A stretch of 64,000 bases of DNA from contig JARKQC010000269.1 in NCBI GenBank assembly GCA_029974985.1, forward strand, positions 1 to 64,000. Direction: 5' to 3'. Position 1 is the first letter of the stretch; every line of letters starts with the position of its first letter. Position numbers and translations under genes: made by a program. Below, in pieces: positions 1 to 8,994 of the stretch. This DNA is from Bacteroidota bacterium. GTDB lineage: Bacteria > Bacteroidota > Ignavibacteria > Kapaibacteriales > UBA2268. The notes under the pieces were generated by a model. That model worked only from the letters and a program-made list of their open reading frames with translations. It searched no databases and had not been told where the DNA came from.

Positions 1-4
1 TAAT

Positions 5-634
5 TCAAATACAGCAATTGTGGCAATATGCAGAAAATGTAGCCTTGCGAGAATTGTCGGATACAATTAGTTCATACCCATCATCTACCCATACCTTTTC
101 TAATACAACAGAATCTATATAACTTGCAGAATCTCGATATAAATTATATCTTGTATTATTAGGATTGTTAAGTACTTGATTGCTATCGCGAAGATATGAA
201 AAACCGAAAACAGATTTTGTTGTATCTGCGGCTTGGGTTATTAACTCACCTCTTTTATCTATTGGAATATATAAAGTTGGCTTAAATACAAATGCCCTGC
301 AATCATAAAAATCACTACCATACCATATATATTTCATTGAATCATTGGGGTCGGCAATGCTTACTACCGTTGAATCTGTCCAGCCTTTATGCGGTTGCCA
401 TCCATGATTAATATTCATATCTAAAGCTTTCATCATTCGGCTATGAGCGCCCCATTGTGCACCGAGACTAAATTTTTTCTGTTGAAAATACTCACTTGAG
501 AACGGTTGATTCGTGATAATATTACCATTAATTATATAGTTAAATTTTAATGGTGTTGGTTCTGTATCTTGAGAGTGCAAAGTTATATTAAATACCATAA
601 TTAATATAATTATCAAATATAATTTATTTTTCAT
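5..634 (-). CDS. secreted protein of unknown function, paired with WD40 gene
   Basis: I do not recognise this 209-residue protein. It starts with a clear Sec signal peptide (about residues 1-21, hydrophobic, ending near LHSQ), so it is exported. There is no further membrane segment and no obvious C-terminal sorting domain. The last residues are cysteine-rich (CHNCC near the end), which could allow disulfides or metal binding; that is inference. Its ATG overlaps the stop of the upstream WD40/T9SS gene in an ATGA arrangement (631-634), so the two are probably translationally coupled and may act together at the cell surface. Product unknown; coding status is supported by the signal peptide and the overlap. 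Confidence 0.7.
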   Translation of the reverse strand: MKNKLYLIIILIMVFNITLHSQDTEPTPLKFNYIINGNIITNQPFSSEYFQQKKFSLGAQWGAHSRMMKALDMNINHGWQPHKGWTDSTVVSIADPNDSMKYIWYGSDFYDCRAFVFKPTLYIPIDKRGELITQAADTTKSVFGFSYLRDSNQVLNNPNNTRYNLYRDSASYIDSVVLEKVWVDDGYELIVSDNSRKATFSAYCHNCCI

Positions 635-1920
635 TTTTGCACCATAATTTTTAAAGTTTTAGAAAAATCATGACCTACTATATTACAATAATAAGTCCCG
701 TTAGGTACATTATTTGCTATCCATTGAAAATTATGTTCACCTTGTTCAAGAAAGCCATCATATAATACTACTATTTCATTTGACAAGATATCACTTATAG
801 TTACTCGCGTTAATCCAGGCTTTGGTAAAGTAAAATTAATTTGACTTATACCATTACTTGGATTTGGCGAGGTCGTATCATTACCATTTGCGGAATTATC
901 TCTCACGTCAGTAATCATAGACATATAATCAAAAAGTAAAATACCTGATGAAGCATTGGCTAATACACCTAACCTTTTTTCTTCAGAAATATCTAAATCA
1001 TACTGTAAGTTTGATTGAATTTGTCCTAATAATTGTTTTGTTTTCAAATCCCATATCTTAACAAATCTATTGTGAAAATAACCGCATCCTCCAGCAATTT
1101 TATCTATTCCAATAAATGCAACCGAATAAACTTCACGGTTATCAATAAACTCACTTATTAACTTTGCTTCATGAACATTCCATAGCTTGATAGTTTCTTG
1201 GTCATCGCATGAAGCCAATAGAGAGCCATCAGGTGAGAAAGCTATATCTCTAACAAATCCTGTATGACCAGTAAAATTAGAAGAATATAAATCCCATGTT
1301 TCAGAATTTATTAAGATGGGGTCAGTAGATCTAATTTGAGATAAGTATCTACCGTCAGGAGAAAATTTAATTGTGTGACTTCCGTAAGATGATAATACTT
1401 TCACTTTTTCTCTTGTATTTACTTCCCAAATATGTGTCGCTGTTGTATAAGTAAGCTCTCCATGGTTATTTAGATAAAGATAAGCTACTAATGCAGCTAT
1501 ATATTTGTCCGATACTGTGACGGATTTATAATAAGGCTTTTCTTTCTCTTCGTAATTAGTCTGTAAACTATCAATAATTACCCCCGTTTCAGTATCCCAA
1601 ATATACATCGTGTTGCCCTCATTACCAGCATACAAAAGTCTTCCGTCTGGTGATAAAGCCATATTGGATCTAATATTTCCACCTCCTAACGTTAGCCCCT
1701 CGTATTCCATCAAGATTTCTCCCGTTGCTGTACTTAGCTTCATTGGTTGTCGTCCAACTACTGCTGCGTAAATATAATTTCCATCAGGGCTAAATTTTAC
1801 CTGTTGTACCTCGCTCCCGATTTCCTTTACCCAGACTGTATCGCTATCTTTAGGCTCTTGAGCAAATAACACTACTGTGCTACACAATAATAGCACAAAA
1901 ATTATTAAGTATCTTTTCAT
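631..1920 (-). CDS. secreted WD40 repeat protein with T9SS type A sorting domain
   Basis: This 429-residue exported beta-propeller protein has a Sec signal peptide at residues 1-20 (ending LFAQ). WD40-like blades follow, recognisable by repeated FSPDG/LSPDG strands and IWD/LWN endings (for example YIWDTETG, IKLWNVHEAK and VKIWDLKTKQ). The C-terminal roughly 75 residues start with a SPNPSNG motif and read like the type A C-terminal sorting domain of T9SS cargo (FTLPKPG, NGTYYCNI, KTLKIMVQK). Known for the family: such domains target proteins through the outer membrane and are usually removed there. The blades suggest a protein-binding scaffold; the ligand is unknown. An AAGGAG-like ribosome site precedes the ATG. 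The gene is translationally coupled to the 209-residue gene downstream. Confidence 0.85.
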   Translation of the reverse strand: MKRYLIIFVLLLCSTVVLFAQEPKDSDTVWVKEIGSEVQQVKFSPDGNYIYAAVVGRQPMKLSTATGEILMEYEGLTLGGGNIRSNMALSPDGRLLYAGNEGNTMYIWDTETGVIIDSLQTNYEEKEKPYYKSVTVSDKYIAALVAYLYLNNHGELTYTTATHIWEVNTREKVKVLSSYGSHTIKFSPDGRYLSQIRSTDPILINSETWDLYSSNFTGHTGFVRDIAFSPDGSLLASCDDQETIKLWNVHEAKLISEFIDNREVYSVAFIGIDKIAGGCGYFHNRFVKIWDLKTKQLLGQIQSNLQYDLDISEEKRLGVLANASSGILLFDYMSMITDVRDNSANGNDTTSPNPSNGISQINFTLPKPGLTRVTISDILSNEIVVLYDGFLEQGEHNFQWIANNVPNGTYYCNIVGHDFSKTLKIMVQK

Positions 1921-1970
1921 TTCGATACTCCTTTTTAATTAATTAGTAATACATTTAACTTCTGTCCAGT

Positions 1971-1997
1971 TGTCCTACACCTCGAAGGTGTAGGACA
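1971..1997. repeat. palindromic repeat unit A
   Basis: A perfect 10-bp inverted repeat (TGTCCTACAC / GTGTAGGACA), extended by two inner pairs, leaves a 3-nt loop. It is the shorter of two related palindromes downstream of the cysteine desulfurase-like gene. On the minus strand both units are followed by the same AACTGGA tail, so they are copies of one element. Confidence 0.75.
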
Positions 1998-2037
1998 TCT
2001 AAAAACACTATTTTTCAAATAACTTTTTTCTTTTTCT

Positions 2038-2074
2038 CCAGTTGTCCTACACTTTGAAAGTGTAGGACAACTGG
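2038..2074. repeat. palindromic repeat unit B
   Basis: A perfect 15-bp inverted repeat (CCAGTTGTCCTACAC / GTGTAGGACAACTGG) with an inner TTTGAAA adds further pairing. It shares its core with the unit at 1971-1997, about 40 bp away. The block is visibly richer in G+C than its surroundings, as in REP-like or mobile palindromic elements. Confidence 0.8.
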
Positions 2075-2080
2075 GAAACT

Positions 2081-2110
2081 GAGGCAATGTGGCAAGCCCC
2101 CCATTGCCTC
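2081..2110. repeat. inverted repeat flanking the palindromes
   Basis: A 9-bp inverted repeat (GAGGCAATG at 2081-2089, CATTGCCTC at 2102-2110) encloses a G/C-rich loop. It adjoins palindrome B and belongs to the same compositionally distinct block (about 1965-2115). It could be one end of a composite element, or simply part of its structured RNA form. Confidence 0.6.
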
Positions 2111-2187
2111 CCCGTCTTTTATTTCTAAACAAGCAAGAATATTTATCTATAAAATTACTCTATAATTTAGTAAAAAAGTATAGAGTA

Positions 2188-3324
2188 TTATAGCGATTTT
2201 ACTATTTTCTTAATAGAATTTAAAAATATATCAATTTCATCATAAGTAGTAAAATACGAAGGGCTTATACGCAAAGTGCCACCATTTTCAGAACCTAAAT
2301 ATTTATGAATTAGAGGAGCGCAATGTATGCCCGAACGTACTGAAATATCAAATGAATTTGCTAATATATAGTTTATTTCCTCTGGTGCAATGCCATTAAA
2401 ATTAAAACTAAGTAACGAGCCAGATGATTTTTCTTTGTTATAATAAAAAATCACATTTTCAATTTTTGATAATTCATTATAAGTATAATTTATTAATTCC
2501 TTTTTCTTATTGATGATATTTTCTAATCCAATATCAAAAATCCATTTTATTCCCGTTTCTAAAGCATATATACCCGGTATATTCATAGTTCCCGATTCAT
2601 ATTTTATTGGAAAATCTTCGGGTTGCTCTGTTAAATAACCTTTAGTGCCCGTGCCACCGTGCTTAAATGGAGTTAAGGGAATAGATTTTTTAAAAATTAT
2701 TCCACCAGTACCGGGTATCCCATATAATGATTTATGTCCAGTAAAGCAGAAAATATCTGCATTGATTTTATCTAAATCAATATTAATATTTCCCGAAGAT
2801 TGCGAACCATCAATTAATACTAAAATTGAATTTCTATGGGCTAATTCCGTAATCGCTTCAGCATCTTGAATAGTACCTGTAACATTTGAACTATGATTTA
2901 TACATATCAATTTTGTATTTTCTTTTATTGCATTTTCAATTTTTTCTGGTTTTACGAAACCCGTATTATCACATTCTACAATATCTAAACTGATTTTTCC
3001 TAGTTTTTCAAGATATTTTAGAGGTCTAATAACTGAATTATGCTCTGTTGCACTTATTACAACATTTGCATTTTCTAAATCTAATCCTTTTATTGCAAAA
3101 TTTAGCGATTCTGTACTTCCAGAATTCATTACACAATGATAGTTATCGCCCGCGTTAAAGAATTTTTTGATTAATTCTCGGGTATCATTAACAATATTTT
3201 TATCACCACGATTTATTCCCGAACGTCCATAGTTTATCGGTACTTGTAACAAAATATTATTTACAGCTTGAATTACGGAATCGGGCTTTGGATAGGAGGT
3301 AGAAGCATTATTTAAATAAATCAT
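2188..3324 (-). CDS. cysteine desulfurase-like aminotransferase class V enzyme
   Basis: This is a PLP enzyme of the NifS/SufS superfamily, closest by eye to the family annotated as TIGR01977. Numbered from an upstream TTG at 3339: the N-terminal IYLNNASTSYPKP motif, TEHNS with the ring-stacking histidine near 100, the IDGSQ aspartate near 177, the PLP lysine in TGHKS near 203, and the RSGIHCAP loop whose cysteine near 340 would carry the persulfide. The likely ATG is at 3324, five codons inside that TTG. Role: transfers sulfur from cysteine to an acceptor; the partner is not visible, since no IscU or SufE lies nearby. It appears to be transcribed alone. Selenocysteine lyase activity cannot be excluded. 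Confidence 0.85.
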   Translation of the reverse strand: MIYLNNASTSYPKPDSVIQAVNNILLQVPINYGRSGINRGDKNIVNDTRELIKKFFNAGDNYHCVMNSGSTESLNFAIKGLDLENANVVISATEHNSVIRPLKYLEKLGKISLDIVECDNTGFVKPEKIENAIKENTKLICINHSSNVTGTIQDAEAITELAHRNSILVLIDGSQSSGNINIDLDKINADIFCFTGHKSLYGIPGTGGIIFKKSIPLTPFKHGGTGTKGYLTEQPEDFPIKYESGTMNIPGIYALETGIKWIFDIGLENIINKKKELINYTYNELSKIENVIFYYNKEKSSGSLLSFNFNGIAPEEINYILANSFDISVRSGIHCAPLIHKYLGSENGGTLRISPSYFTTYDEIDIFLNSIKKIVKSL

Positions 3325-3380
3325 TTGAAAATAATCCAATATAAATAATAATAATAAGTAAACAAGTCAAAATATATTGT

Positions 3381-3424
3381 AAAAAAAGTCTGAATATCTT
3401 AAATTAGAAATTCAGACTTTTTTA
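3381..3424 (-). terminator. rho-independent terminator after the 3453-4196 lipoprotein gene
   Basis: An AGTCTGAAT / ATTCAGACT stem with a roughly 14-nt loop is flanked by A-runs and T-runs on both sides. On the minus strand it lies 29 nt after the lipoprotein stop and is followed by a U-tract. Confidence 0.8.
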
Positions 3425-3452
3425 TTATAATAGTACAAAAAATGAACAAAAA

Positions 3453-4196
3453 TCACAATAAGGCCCAAGGTATCACTGTTGAGCTTATGACGGTACCATC
3501 TTTTTTATTTAAAATAATTCCCACTAATCCAAATTTATGATTAGCAATATAAGTAATTTTATCAAATAAAGGGTCGTCATCTAATTTTTCCTCTACTCTA
3601 ATAGTTTTCACACGCCAAAAAACTAATTCCCAATCTTCAGTAGGATTTTTTTGCACAACTTCTCTAACAATTTTTTTCCCTTCTTTTGTTGTAAATTCAT
3701 ATTTATCACCAACATTAGAGCTATATTTTACAATTGTAAAAGGTTTTGATATATCACCATTCGAATGGAAAAAGTCTTGAATACCTTCAGAAGTAACTTT
3801 TAATTTAGATTCAAAATTTAAGAGCCAATTATCTGAATTACTAGTATCAATATGAGCATCAAATCTATCAAGATAATAATCAACAAATTGATGTTTTATA
3901 TTTTCGGGTAAATTGTGTGTTCCAAACAGAGTATCTAATTGCTTTAAATTTTCTCTACTTGTAACAAAAATTCCTTTTAGTGTAATTATACCATTGTCAT
4001 TTTTAATAATAATGATAGAATCAATAACATTATTGAAAGCTTTTGAAAAACTTCCCGCTACACTGAATCCAAATTCATTACCAACTTGTGTTAATGTAAT
4101 ATTTGTATCGCCACCAATCTCATTTGGTCCTAAAGCAGATTCACAAGAAAAAAATAGGGCAACTATAATAAGGAAGATGAAAATATTAGATTTCAT
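3453..4196 (-). CDS. lipoprotein of unknown function
   Basis: This 247-residue protein has a lipoprotein signal: a hydrophobic stretch at residues 4-16 ends in LFFSC, with the lipidated cysteine at position 18. The rest is a soluble, strand-rich sequence with no motif I can name (blocks such as GDKYEFTTKEGKK and EDWELVFWRVKTIRVEEKL). It should sit in the periplasm, anchored to the inner or outer membrane. It stands alone between AT-rich gaps and is followed by a strong terminator. Function unknown. Confidence 0.75.
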   Translation of the reverse strand: MKSNIFIFLIIVALFFSCESALGPNEIGGDTNITLTQVGNEFGFSVAGSFSKAFNNVIDSIIIIKNDNGIITLKGIFVTSRENLKQLDTLFGTHNLPENIKHQFVDYYLDRFDAHIDTSNSDNWLLNFESKLKVTSEGIQDFFHSNGDISKPFTIVKYSSNVGDKYEFTTKEGKKIVREVVQKNPTEDWELVFWRVKTIRVEEKLDDDPLFDKITYIANHKFGLVGIILNKKDGTVISSTVIPWALL

Positions 4197-4437
4197 AATT
4201 TTACCTAAAATTAAAATTGTTATAAATCAATTAACTATATTTCGAATTATTATTATTTCAAATAATAATTAGGAGAAGTAATCAATGTGTAAAAGAAAGT
4301 ATTATATTTTTTAATCATAATTATCCTATTAATACTAATCAATAATATTTTTATTGAAAAAAATCATAATTCAAAAATATAATTTTTTTAAGGCTATTCC
4401 AAGAAAAAATTTAAAATATTGAATTAAGTTTAATTTA

Positions 4438-5751
4438 TTAAATAATATTTTCTAAAACTAATTTTCCACTTAAAGCGGCGCTTTCTATTGTTGCTGGTAA
4501 GAAGGTTTTTGTCCAATCACCCGCTAAAAAGAAATTATCAATACAAGTGATAGTGTTTGGTCTTAATTGATTAATTTCGGGTGATTGCAAAATAGTAGCA
4601 AATTTTTCGTAAATGATTCGTGAATGCAGAATTTTAGATTTATCAAATTTGGGAAATAATTTTGATAACTCATTATAAATTATATCCATTAATTCTTCTT
4701 TTTTCATTCTCATAAATTCATATGCCGAGCTAATTGTAATTGAATAAGATTCTTTATATTTAAAATTTTGTTCCTTTTTAATTAGTTTTCTTCTATTAAA
4801 AATCCATTGGATTGGACTATTTAATACAGACACAAAATCATTATCAAATAATTTTTCATTTTGCCAAAAATATATTGAAATAATAGGAGAATATTGGAAC
4901 TTATTTAAATATGAAAAACGCTCTAAATACTCATTTGGGATAATATTAATTAATGAAAATGGTTGGAGAGTAGAAATCACAAAATCTGCTTGATAAAAAG
5001 CATTTTTTGTATGAACACCAGCAATTTTATTATTTTGAATTTCGAGTTTTTCTACTTTTGAATCATAAGAAATTTTCACACCATTTTTTGCAAGATTTTG
5101 TAATATTCTATTTAAAATAGTTTGATAGTCAATATTTGCAAAACCTAATTTTGAATTATTTATATCATTAATAAATGCTTTTTTTACAATATTACAAAAA
5201 ATTCTTGCCGAAGCAATATTTACATCAGAATTCATCGTAGCAATAATAAAAGGTTCCCAAAATCTTGAAATCGCCTCGGAACTTTGATTATGCTGTTTAA
5301 GAAATTCAAAACAAGTTAAATCATTGATATTTAAGTTGTTTTTTTCAATAACTTTAATTAAACCAAAGATTGATTTCTTTGAATTATAAGAAATTCCATT
5401 TAAAAGTAGAAAACCAAGTATAAATCCAAATTTGCCGGGTAAATATCCACAATTTAAAGTGCTATTTTTACCTTTTGTATCAAAAAACTCTACTTTAAGG
5501 TGATTTTGAAAATTAATATAATTTGAAATATCAAAATTTTCAATAATTTCAAGGAAATTACAATAAGCACTCATTAAGGCATGCTGACCGTTTTCGATCG
5601 TTTCTTCAGAATTAGAATCAAAAAAGGCAGTAAGCCTGCCTCCTAAGTTTTTTGATGATTCTAATATATGAACTTTTATACCAGCTTTCGATAAATGATA
5701 GGCAGTTGATAGACCGGCAATACCAGACCCAATAATAAGAGCAGATTTCAT
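4438..5751 (-). CDS. FAD-dependent amine oxidase family protein, HpnE/carotenoid desaturase-like
   Basis: A 437-residue flavoprotein opens with a Rossmann dinucleotide fold (GSGIAGLS, residues 8-15) and has the C-terminal FAD signature (FLAGDWTKTFLPATIESA) of the desaturase/amine oxidase family. The block ENGQHALMSAYCNFLEII near residue 56 resembles the DNGQH...Y motif of hydroxysqualene dehydroxylase HpnE. HpnE reduces hydroxysqualene to squalene for hopanoid synthesis. A zeta-carotene or phytoene desaturase remains possible. It lies 12 nt downstream of pnp on the same strand, so it is probably co-transcribed. No hpnC, hpnD or squalene cyclase is in the window, so the pathway assignment rests on the protein alone. 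Confidence 0.65.
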   Translation of the reverse strand: MKSALIIGSGIAGLSTAYHLSKAGIKVHILESSKNLGGRLTAFFDSNSEETIENGQHALMSAYCNFLEIIENFDISNYINFQNHLKVEFFDTKGKNSTLNCGYLPGKFGFILGFLLLNGISYNSKKSIFGLIKVIEKNNLNINDLTCFEFLKQHNQSSEAISRFWEPFIIATMNSDVNIASARIFCNIVKKAFINDINNSKLGFANIDYQTILNRILQNLAKNGVKISYDSKVEKLEIQNNKIAGVHTKNAFYQADFVISTLQPFSLINIIPNEYLERFSYLNKFQYSPIISIYFWQNEKLFDNDFVSVLNSPIQWIFNRRKLIKKEQNFKYKESYSITISSAYEFMRMKKEELMDIIYNELSKLFPKFDKSKILHSRIIYEKFATILQSPEINQLRPNTITCIDNFFLAGDWTKTFLPATIESAALSGKLVLENII

Positions 5752-5763
5752 AAAACTAAATTA

Positions 5764-7962
5764 TTATCTACTACCTTTGCGTTTAAAATCACGTTTATTA
5801 TCACGATTTGATGATTCGCTTCTTGGAGCCCGTTCTTTTTCTTCCGGCATATCAGCTGGTCGTTCGAGTAATGCTTTTCTACTTAATCTAAATTTACCAT
5901 CACGCGAAATTTCAATTAGTTTTACTTCGATTTTATCACCAACTTTTAATACTTCATCAATATTTTCAAGTCTTTCGTGAGTTATTTGAGAAATATGAAG
6001 TAAACCTTGAGTTTTAGGTAAAAATTCTACAAAAGCTCCTAATCCTTCGCGTATTTCTTTTACTTTACCGACATAGATTTCACCTTCTTGAGGTTTTGCT
6101 GTTAGTCCTTGTATTACTGCAATAGCTTGGTCACTTGATTCTTTTGTAATAGCAGCGATCTGTACTGTTCCATCATCTTCAATATTGATTTCAACATTAT
6201 AATCTTTACATATACCACGGATAGTTTCGCCACCACTACCAATAACAGCGCCAATAGAATCTTGTGGAATTTTTATCGTAGTAAATCTTGGAGCATATTG
6301 GGAGATATCCTCGTGTGGAGAACTTATAGTATTATTCATAATTTCTAGAATATGTAAGCGACCTAAACGAGCTTGCTCAAGAGCTTCAGCCATAATTTCA
6401 GTTGATAATCCTTCTATTTTAATATCCATTTGGCAAGCTGTAATGCCGTCCACTGTTCCAGTAACTTTAAAATCCATATCACCTAAGAAATCTTCATCAC
6501 CAAGAATATCACTTAAAACAGCAACTTTTTCTTCTTCTTTAATTAATCCCATAGCAATGCCCGCAACTGGCTTTTTAAAAGGTACGCCAGCGTCAAACAT
6601 AGCAAGTGTTCCTGCACAAACAGTAGCCATCGAAGACGAGCCATTAGACTCAAGAATATCAGAAACTACTCTTATAGTATAAGGAAACTTGTCGGTTTCT
6701 GGTAGCATAGATTTCAAAGCACGCCAAGCAAGATGACCGTGGCCGATTTCTCTTCTACTTACCCCCATTTTACCAACTTCACCAGTTGAAAAGGGAGGAA
6801 AATTATAATGAAGTAAAAATCTTTCAGTAAACATTGGTCTTAGCCCTTCGATAATTTGCTCATCACGAGTTGTGCCAAGAGTTAAAGAAGTTAAACTTTG
6901 AGTTTCGCCACGAGTAAATAGGGCAGAGCCATGACTTCTTGGTAAAATACCAACTTCGCAAGAAATTGGTCTAATTTGACGAGTATTTCGTCCATCGAGC
7001 CTAACACCATCATCGAGAATCATATTACGCATATATGCTTTTTCAAGCTTACCAACGTAATTAGAAGTGATTTTATCTAATTTATCTTTAAACTCTTCAT
7101 TTTCACTATAAATTTCATTTACTTTTGATAATGCTTTTTCTAATAAATTTGAACGCTGTGAGCGTCTTTCTTCTTTACTTGTTACAGTATGAACATAAGC
7201 AAGCATATCATCGTGAATTTCATTTTTAATTAGCTCGTGAATTTCTTCGGGTATTTCTTCTACGATTATTTCACGTTTAATAGGTGTAAATGATTCAACT
7301 AATTGCATTTGCAAACTATTTAATTCTTTTATTTTGGAATGACCGAATTCGAGAGCCGCAATAAAATCATTTTCAGAAATTTCTTTTGATTCCCCTTCAA
7401 CCATAAGAATAGCATTATTACTACCAGCGATAGTAATATCAATATCTGATTCTCCGAGAAGATCAAAAGTCGGATTTGCGATAAAATTGCCATTTACTCT
7501 TCCAACGCGAACTTCTGATATAGGTCCATTAAAAGGAATGTCAGAAATCAATAATGCGGCCGATGCACCGACAGCGCCGAGCGTATCAGGATCAAAATTT
7601 GGATCAGCAGAATAAACAGTAGCTACGATTTGTGTTTCGTAGTTCCAGCCTTTAGGTATAAGAGGTCGAATTGGACGATCAATTAACCTTGCAGAAAGTA
7701 CCTCTTTATCACTTGGACGTCCTTCACGTTTAAGAAATCCGCCGGGGATTTTTCCAACTGCTGCAGTTTTTTCGCGATATTCAACTTGTAAAGGAAGAAA
7801 ATCTATATCTGCTTTTGGTTGCTCTGCTGCAACGGCTGTAACTAAGACCATAGAATCATCGCAACGTACCATAACAGAACCGTTTGCAAATTTAGCGAAT
7901 TTACCCACTTCGAGCGAGTATTCTTTACCTTCAAAATTAATTGATACTTTTTGATATTGCAT
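5764..7962 (-). CDS. pnp: polyribonucleotide nucleotidyltransferase (PNPase)
   Basis: PNPase degrades RNA 3'-to-5' using phosphate, yielding nucleoside diphosphates. The protein shows the full domain order: a first RNase PH domain, a helical linker, a second RNase PH domain with the conserved GDMDFKVTGT aspartate motif, a KH domain (IGAVIGSGGETI) and an S1 domain (VGKVKEIREGLGAFVEFLP). A basic tail follows. The start is set at the ATG giving MQYQKVSINFEG; an upstream in-frame GTG at 7998 would add 12 unlikely hydrophobic residues. The gene follows rpsO, the usual bacterial order, with a hairpin between them. Length is about 732 residues, normal for the family. Confidence 0.97.
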   Translation of the reverse strand: MQYQKVSINFEGKEYSLEVGKFAKFANGSVMVRCDDSMVLVTAVAAEQPKADIDFLPLQVEYREKTAAVGKIPGGFLKREGRPSDKEVLSARLIDRPIRPLIPKGWNYETQIVATVYSADPNFDPDTLGAVGASAALLISDIPFNGPISEVRVGRVNGNFIANPTFDLLGESDIDITIAGSNNAILMVEGESKEISENDFIAALEFGHSKIKELNSLQMQLVESFTPIKREIIVEEIPEEIHELIKNEIHDDMLAYVHTVTSKEERRSQRSNLLEKALSKVNEIYSENEEFKDKLDKITSNYVGKLEKAYMRNMILDDGVRLDGRNTRQIRPISCEVGILPRSHGSALFTRGETQSLTSLTLGTTRDEQIIEGLRPMFTERFLLHYNFPPFSTGEVGKMGVSRREIGHGHLAWRALKSMLPETDKFPYTIRVVSDILESNGSSSMATVCAGTLAMFDAGVPFKKPVAGIAMGLIKEEEKVAVLSDILGDEDFLGDMDFKVTGTVDGITACQMDIKIEGLSTEIMAEALEQARLGRLHILEIMNNTISSPHEDISQYAPRFTTIKIPQDSIGAVIGSGGETIRGICKDYNVEINIEDDGTVQIAAITKESSDQAIAVIQGLTAKPQEGEIYVGKVKEIREGLGAFVEFLPKTQGLLHISQITHERLENIDEVLKVGDKIEVKLIEISRDGKFRLSRKALLERPADMPEEKERAPRSESSNRDNKRDFKRKGSR

Positions 7963-7995
7963 AAAGCTTTTAAATATTAATGATATTAAATAAAA

Positions 7996-8024
7996 CACAA
8001 AAAGCGACGTATAAGACGCCGCTT
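7996..8024 (-). terminator. hairpin with U-tract between rpsO and pnp
   Basis: On the minus strand an 8-bp stem (AAGCGGCG / CGTCGCTT, one G-U pair) is followed by TTTTTG. In E. coli the rpsO-pnp gap carries a terminator and an RNase III site used for PNPase autocontrol. This hairpin holds the same position, so it is either a partial terminator or an mRNA processing/control structure. Confidence 0.6.
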
Positions 8025-8045
8025 GTTATCGAACAGAATTGATTT

Positions 8046-8312
8046 TTATTTTCTTAATGATAGAGCAGCCAATATTTCTCTGTAACGGTTAATATCTTTA
8101 TTAACAAGATATTTAAGCAATCTACGTCTTTTCGAAACAAGCTTAATAAGTCCACGGCGGCTATGATTATCTTTTTTATGGGTTTCAAGATGTCCCGTAA
8201 GATAATTAATACGTGTAGTTAGCATTGAAATCTGTACTTCTGGCTTACCCGTATCTGCTGCACTATCACCAAACTTTTTAATAGCTTCAATTTTTTGTTC
8301 TTTAGTAATCAT
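8046..8312 (-). CDS. rpsO: 30S ribosomal protein S15
   Basis: This 88-residue protein matches S15 along its whole length: an N-terminal [22 protein letters not shown] block, then the diagnostic [29 protein letters not shown] core that binds the 16S rRNA three-way junction. S15 is a primary binder in assembly of the small-subunit platform and helps bridge to the 50S subunit. It precedes pnp, the widely conserved order, with a hairpin between the genes that may tune the ratio of the two products. Confidence 0.98.
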   Translation of the reverse strand: MITKEQKIEAIKKFGDSAADTGKPEVQISMLTTRINYLTGHLETHKKDNHSRRGLIKLVSKRRRLLKYLVNKDINRYREILAALSLRK

Positions 8313-8403
8313 TTATTACTCCAAATTACAAAATTTGTTTTTTTATAAGATTTAAAAATAACACTTTTTTTTTAAATTTAAAAATAAAATCTTATTTTTT
8401 CTA

Positions 8404-8559
8404 TTATCTATCACGATTTGTAATAACTAAAGCTCCAATAACACCGGGAACCCACCCTGCTAATGTAAGAATACTCACGATAATTATCGAGCCACACCCC
8501 TTATCAATTACAGCAAGCGGTGGGAATACTACACATAATAATACTCTAAAGCAACCCAT
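8404..8559 (-). CDS. YqaE/Pmp3 family small membrane protein
   Basis: A 51-residue ORF, too short for usual cut-offs, reads MGCFRVLLCVVFPPLAVIDK at its start and ends VPGVIGALVITNRDR. This is the classic Pmp3/YqaE pattern: two hydrophobic helices, PPLAV in the first, and GW-PG-IGA in the second. The family consists of inner-membrane proteolipids linked to membrane potential and ion or stress tolerance; the exact role in bacteria is unsettled. It sits between a lipoprotein gene and rpsO on the same strand. The start ATG is at 8557-8559 and the stop TAA at 8404-8406. Confidence 0.88.
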   Translation of the reverse strand: MGCFRVLLCVVFPPLAVIDKGCGSIIIVSILTLAGWVPGVIGALVITNRDR

Positions 8560-8633
8560 AGCAAAATCAAAAAAAATAATTACTAATAAATAATAACAAA
8601 TATACGTTAAAATCTTTTTTTACAACAATTTCT

Positions 8634-8987
8634 TTAATTTTTATTTTCTAAAATTTTGATTGAATCTTGAGCTTTAATCTTTTCTTTACCATAATCAAGA
8701 AGATTTTTTTCAGCTTTTTGTCTCACTGAATCAATAACAGCTGTGAATAATTGAGGATTATCAGAGAACATTTCCATAGAATAATTTTGAAAACTTTTCT
8801 CATCAAATCCATATTTTTCTAAAACTTCTCTTACTTTTGGATTTGCTTCGCTTGTATCTAAAAATTTTCCACGAATAATAAGAATATCATAATAAATATC
8901 TTTGATTTTATTGATTTTACTATTATCTGAATCGCAAGATATTAGTAAAAAAATATTAATTAGTAAAACATAAAATAGTTTTTTCAT
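8634..8987 (-). CDS. small lipoprotein, DUF4296-like
   Basis: A 117-residue lipoprotein: a hydrophobic signal ends in LLISC, with the lipid cysteine near residue 18. The mature part is helical and charged, with KIKDIYYDILIIRGKF followed by a YGFDEKSFQNYSMEMFSD segment. This resembles the short DUF4296 lipoproteins common in Bacteroidota, which have no established function; the assignment is by eye. It follows the 290-residue exported protein by 7 nt and should be in one operon with it. Confidence 0.6.
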   Translation of the reverse strand: MKKLFYVLLINIFLLISCDSDNSKINKIKDIYYDILIIRGKFLDTSEANPKVREVLEKYGFDEKSFQNYSMEMFSDNPQLFTAVIDSVRQKAEKNLLDYGKEKIKAQDSIKILENKN

Positions 8988-8994
8988 AATTTCT

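Noticed and set aside
1935..2132. 65-residue minus-strand ORF with repeated CPT-S-CRTTG peptide
   Set aside because: It is wholly explained by the palindromic repeat block; the repeated peptide mirrors the DNA repeat and there is no domain.
7963..7998. Upstream GTG start that would extend PNPase by 12 residues
   Set aside because: The extension is hydrophobic and unlike PNPase, and MQYQKVSINFEG fits the family start.
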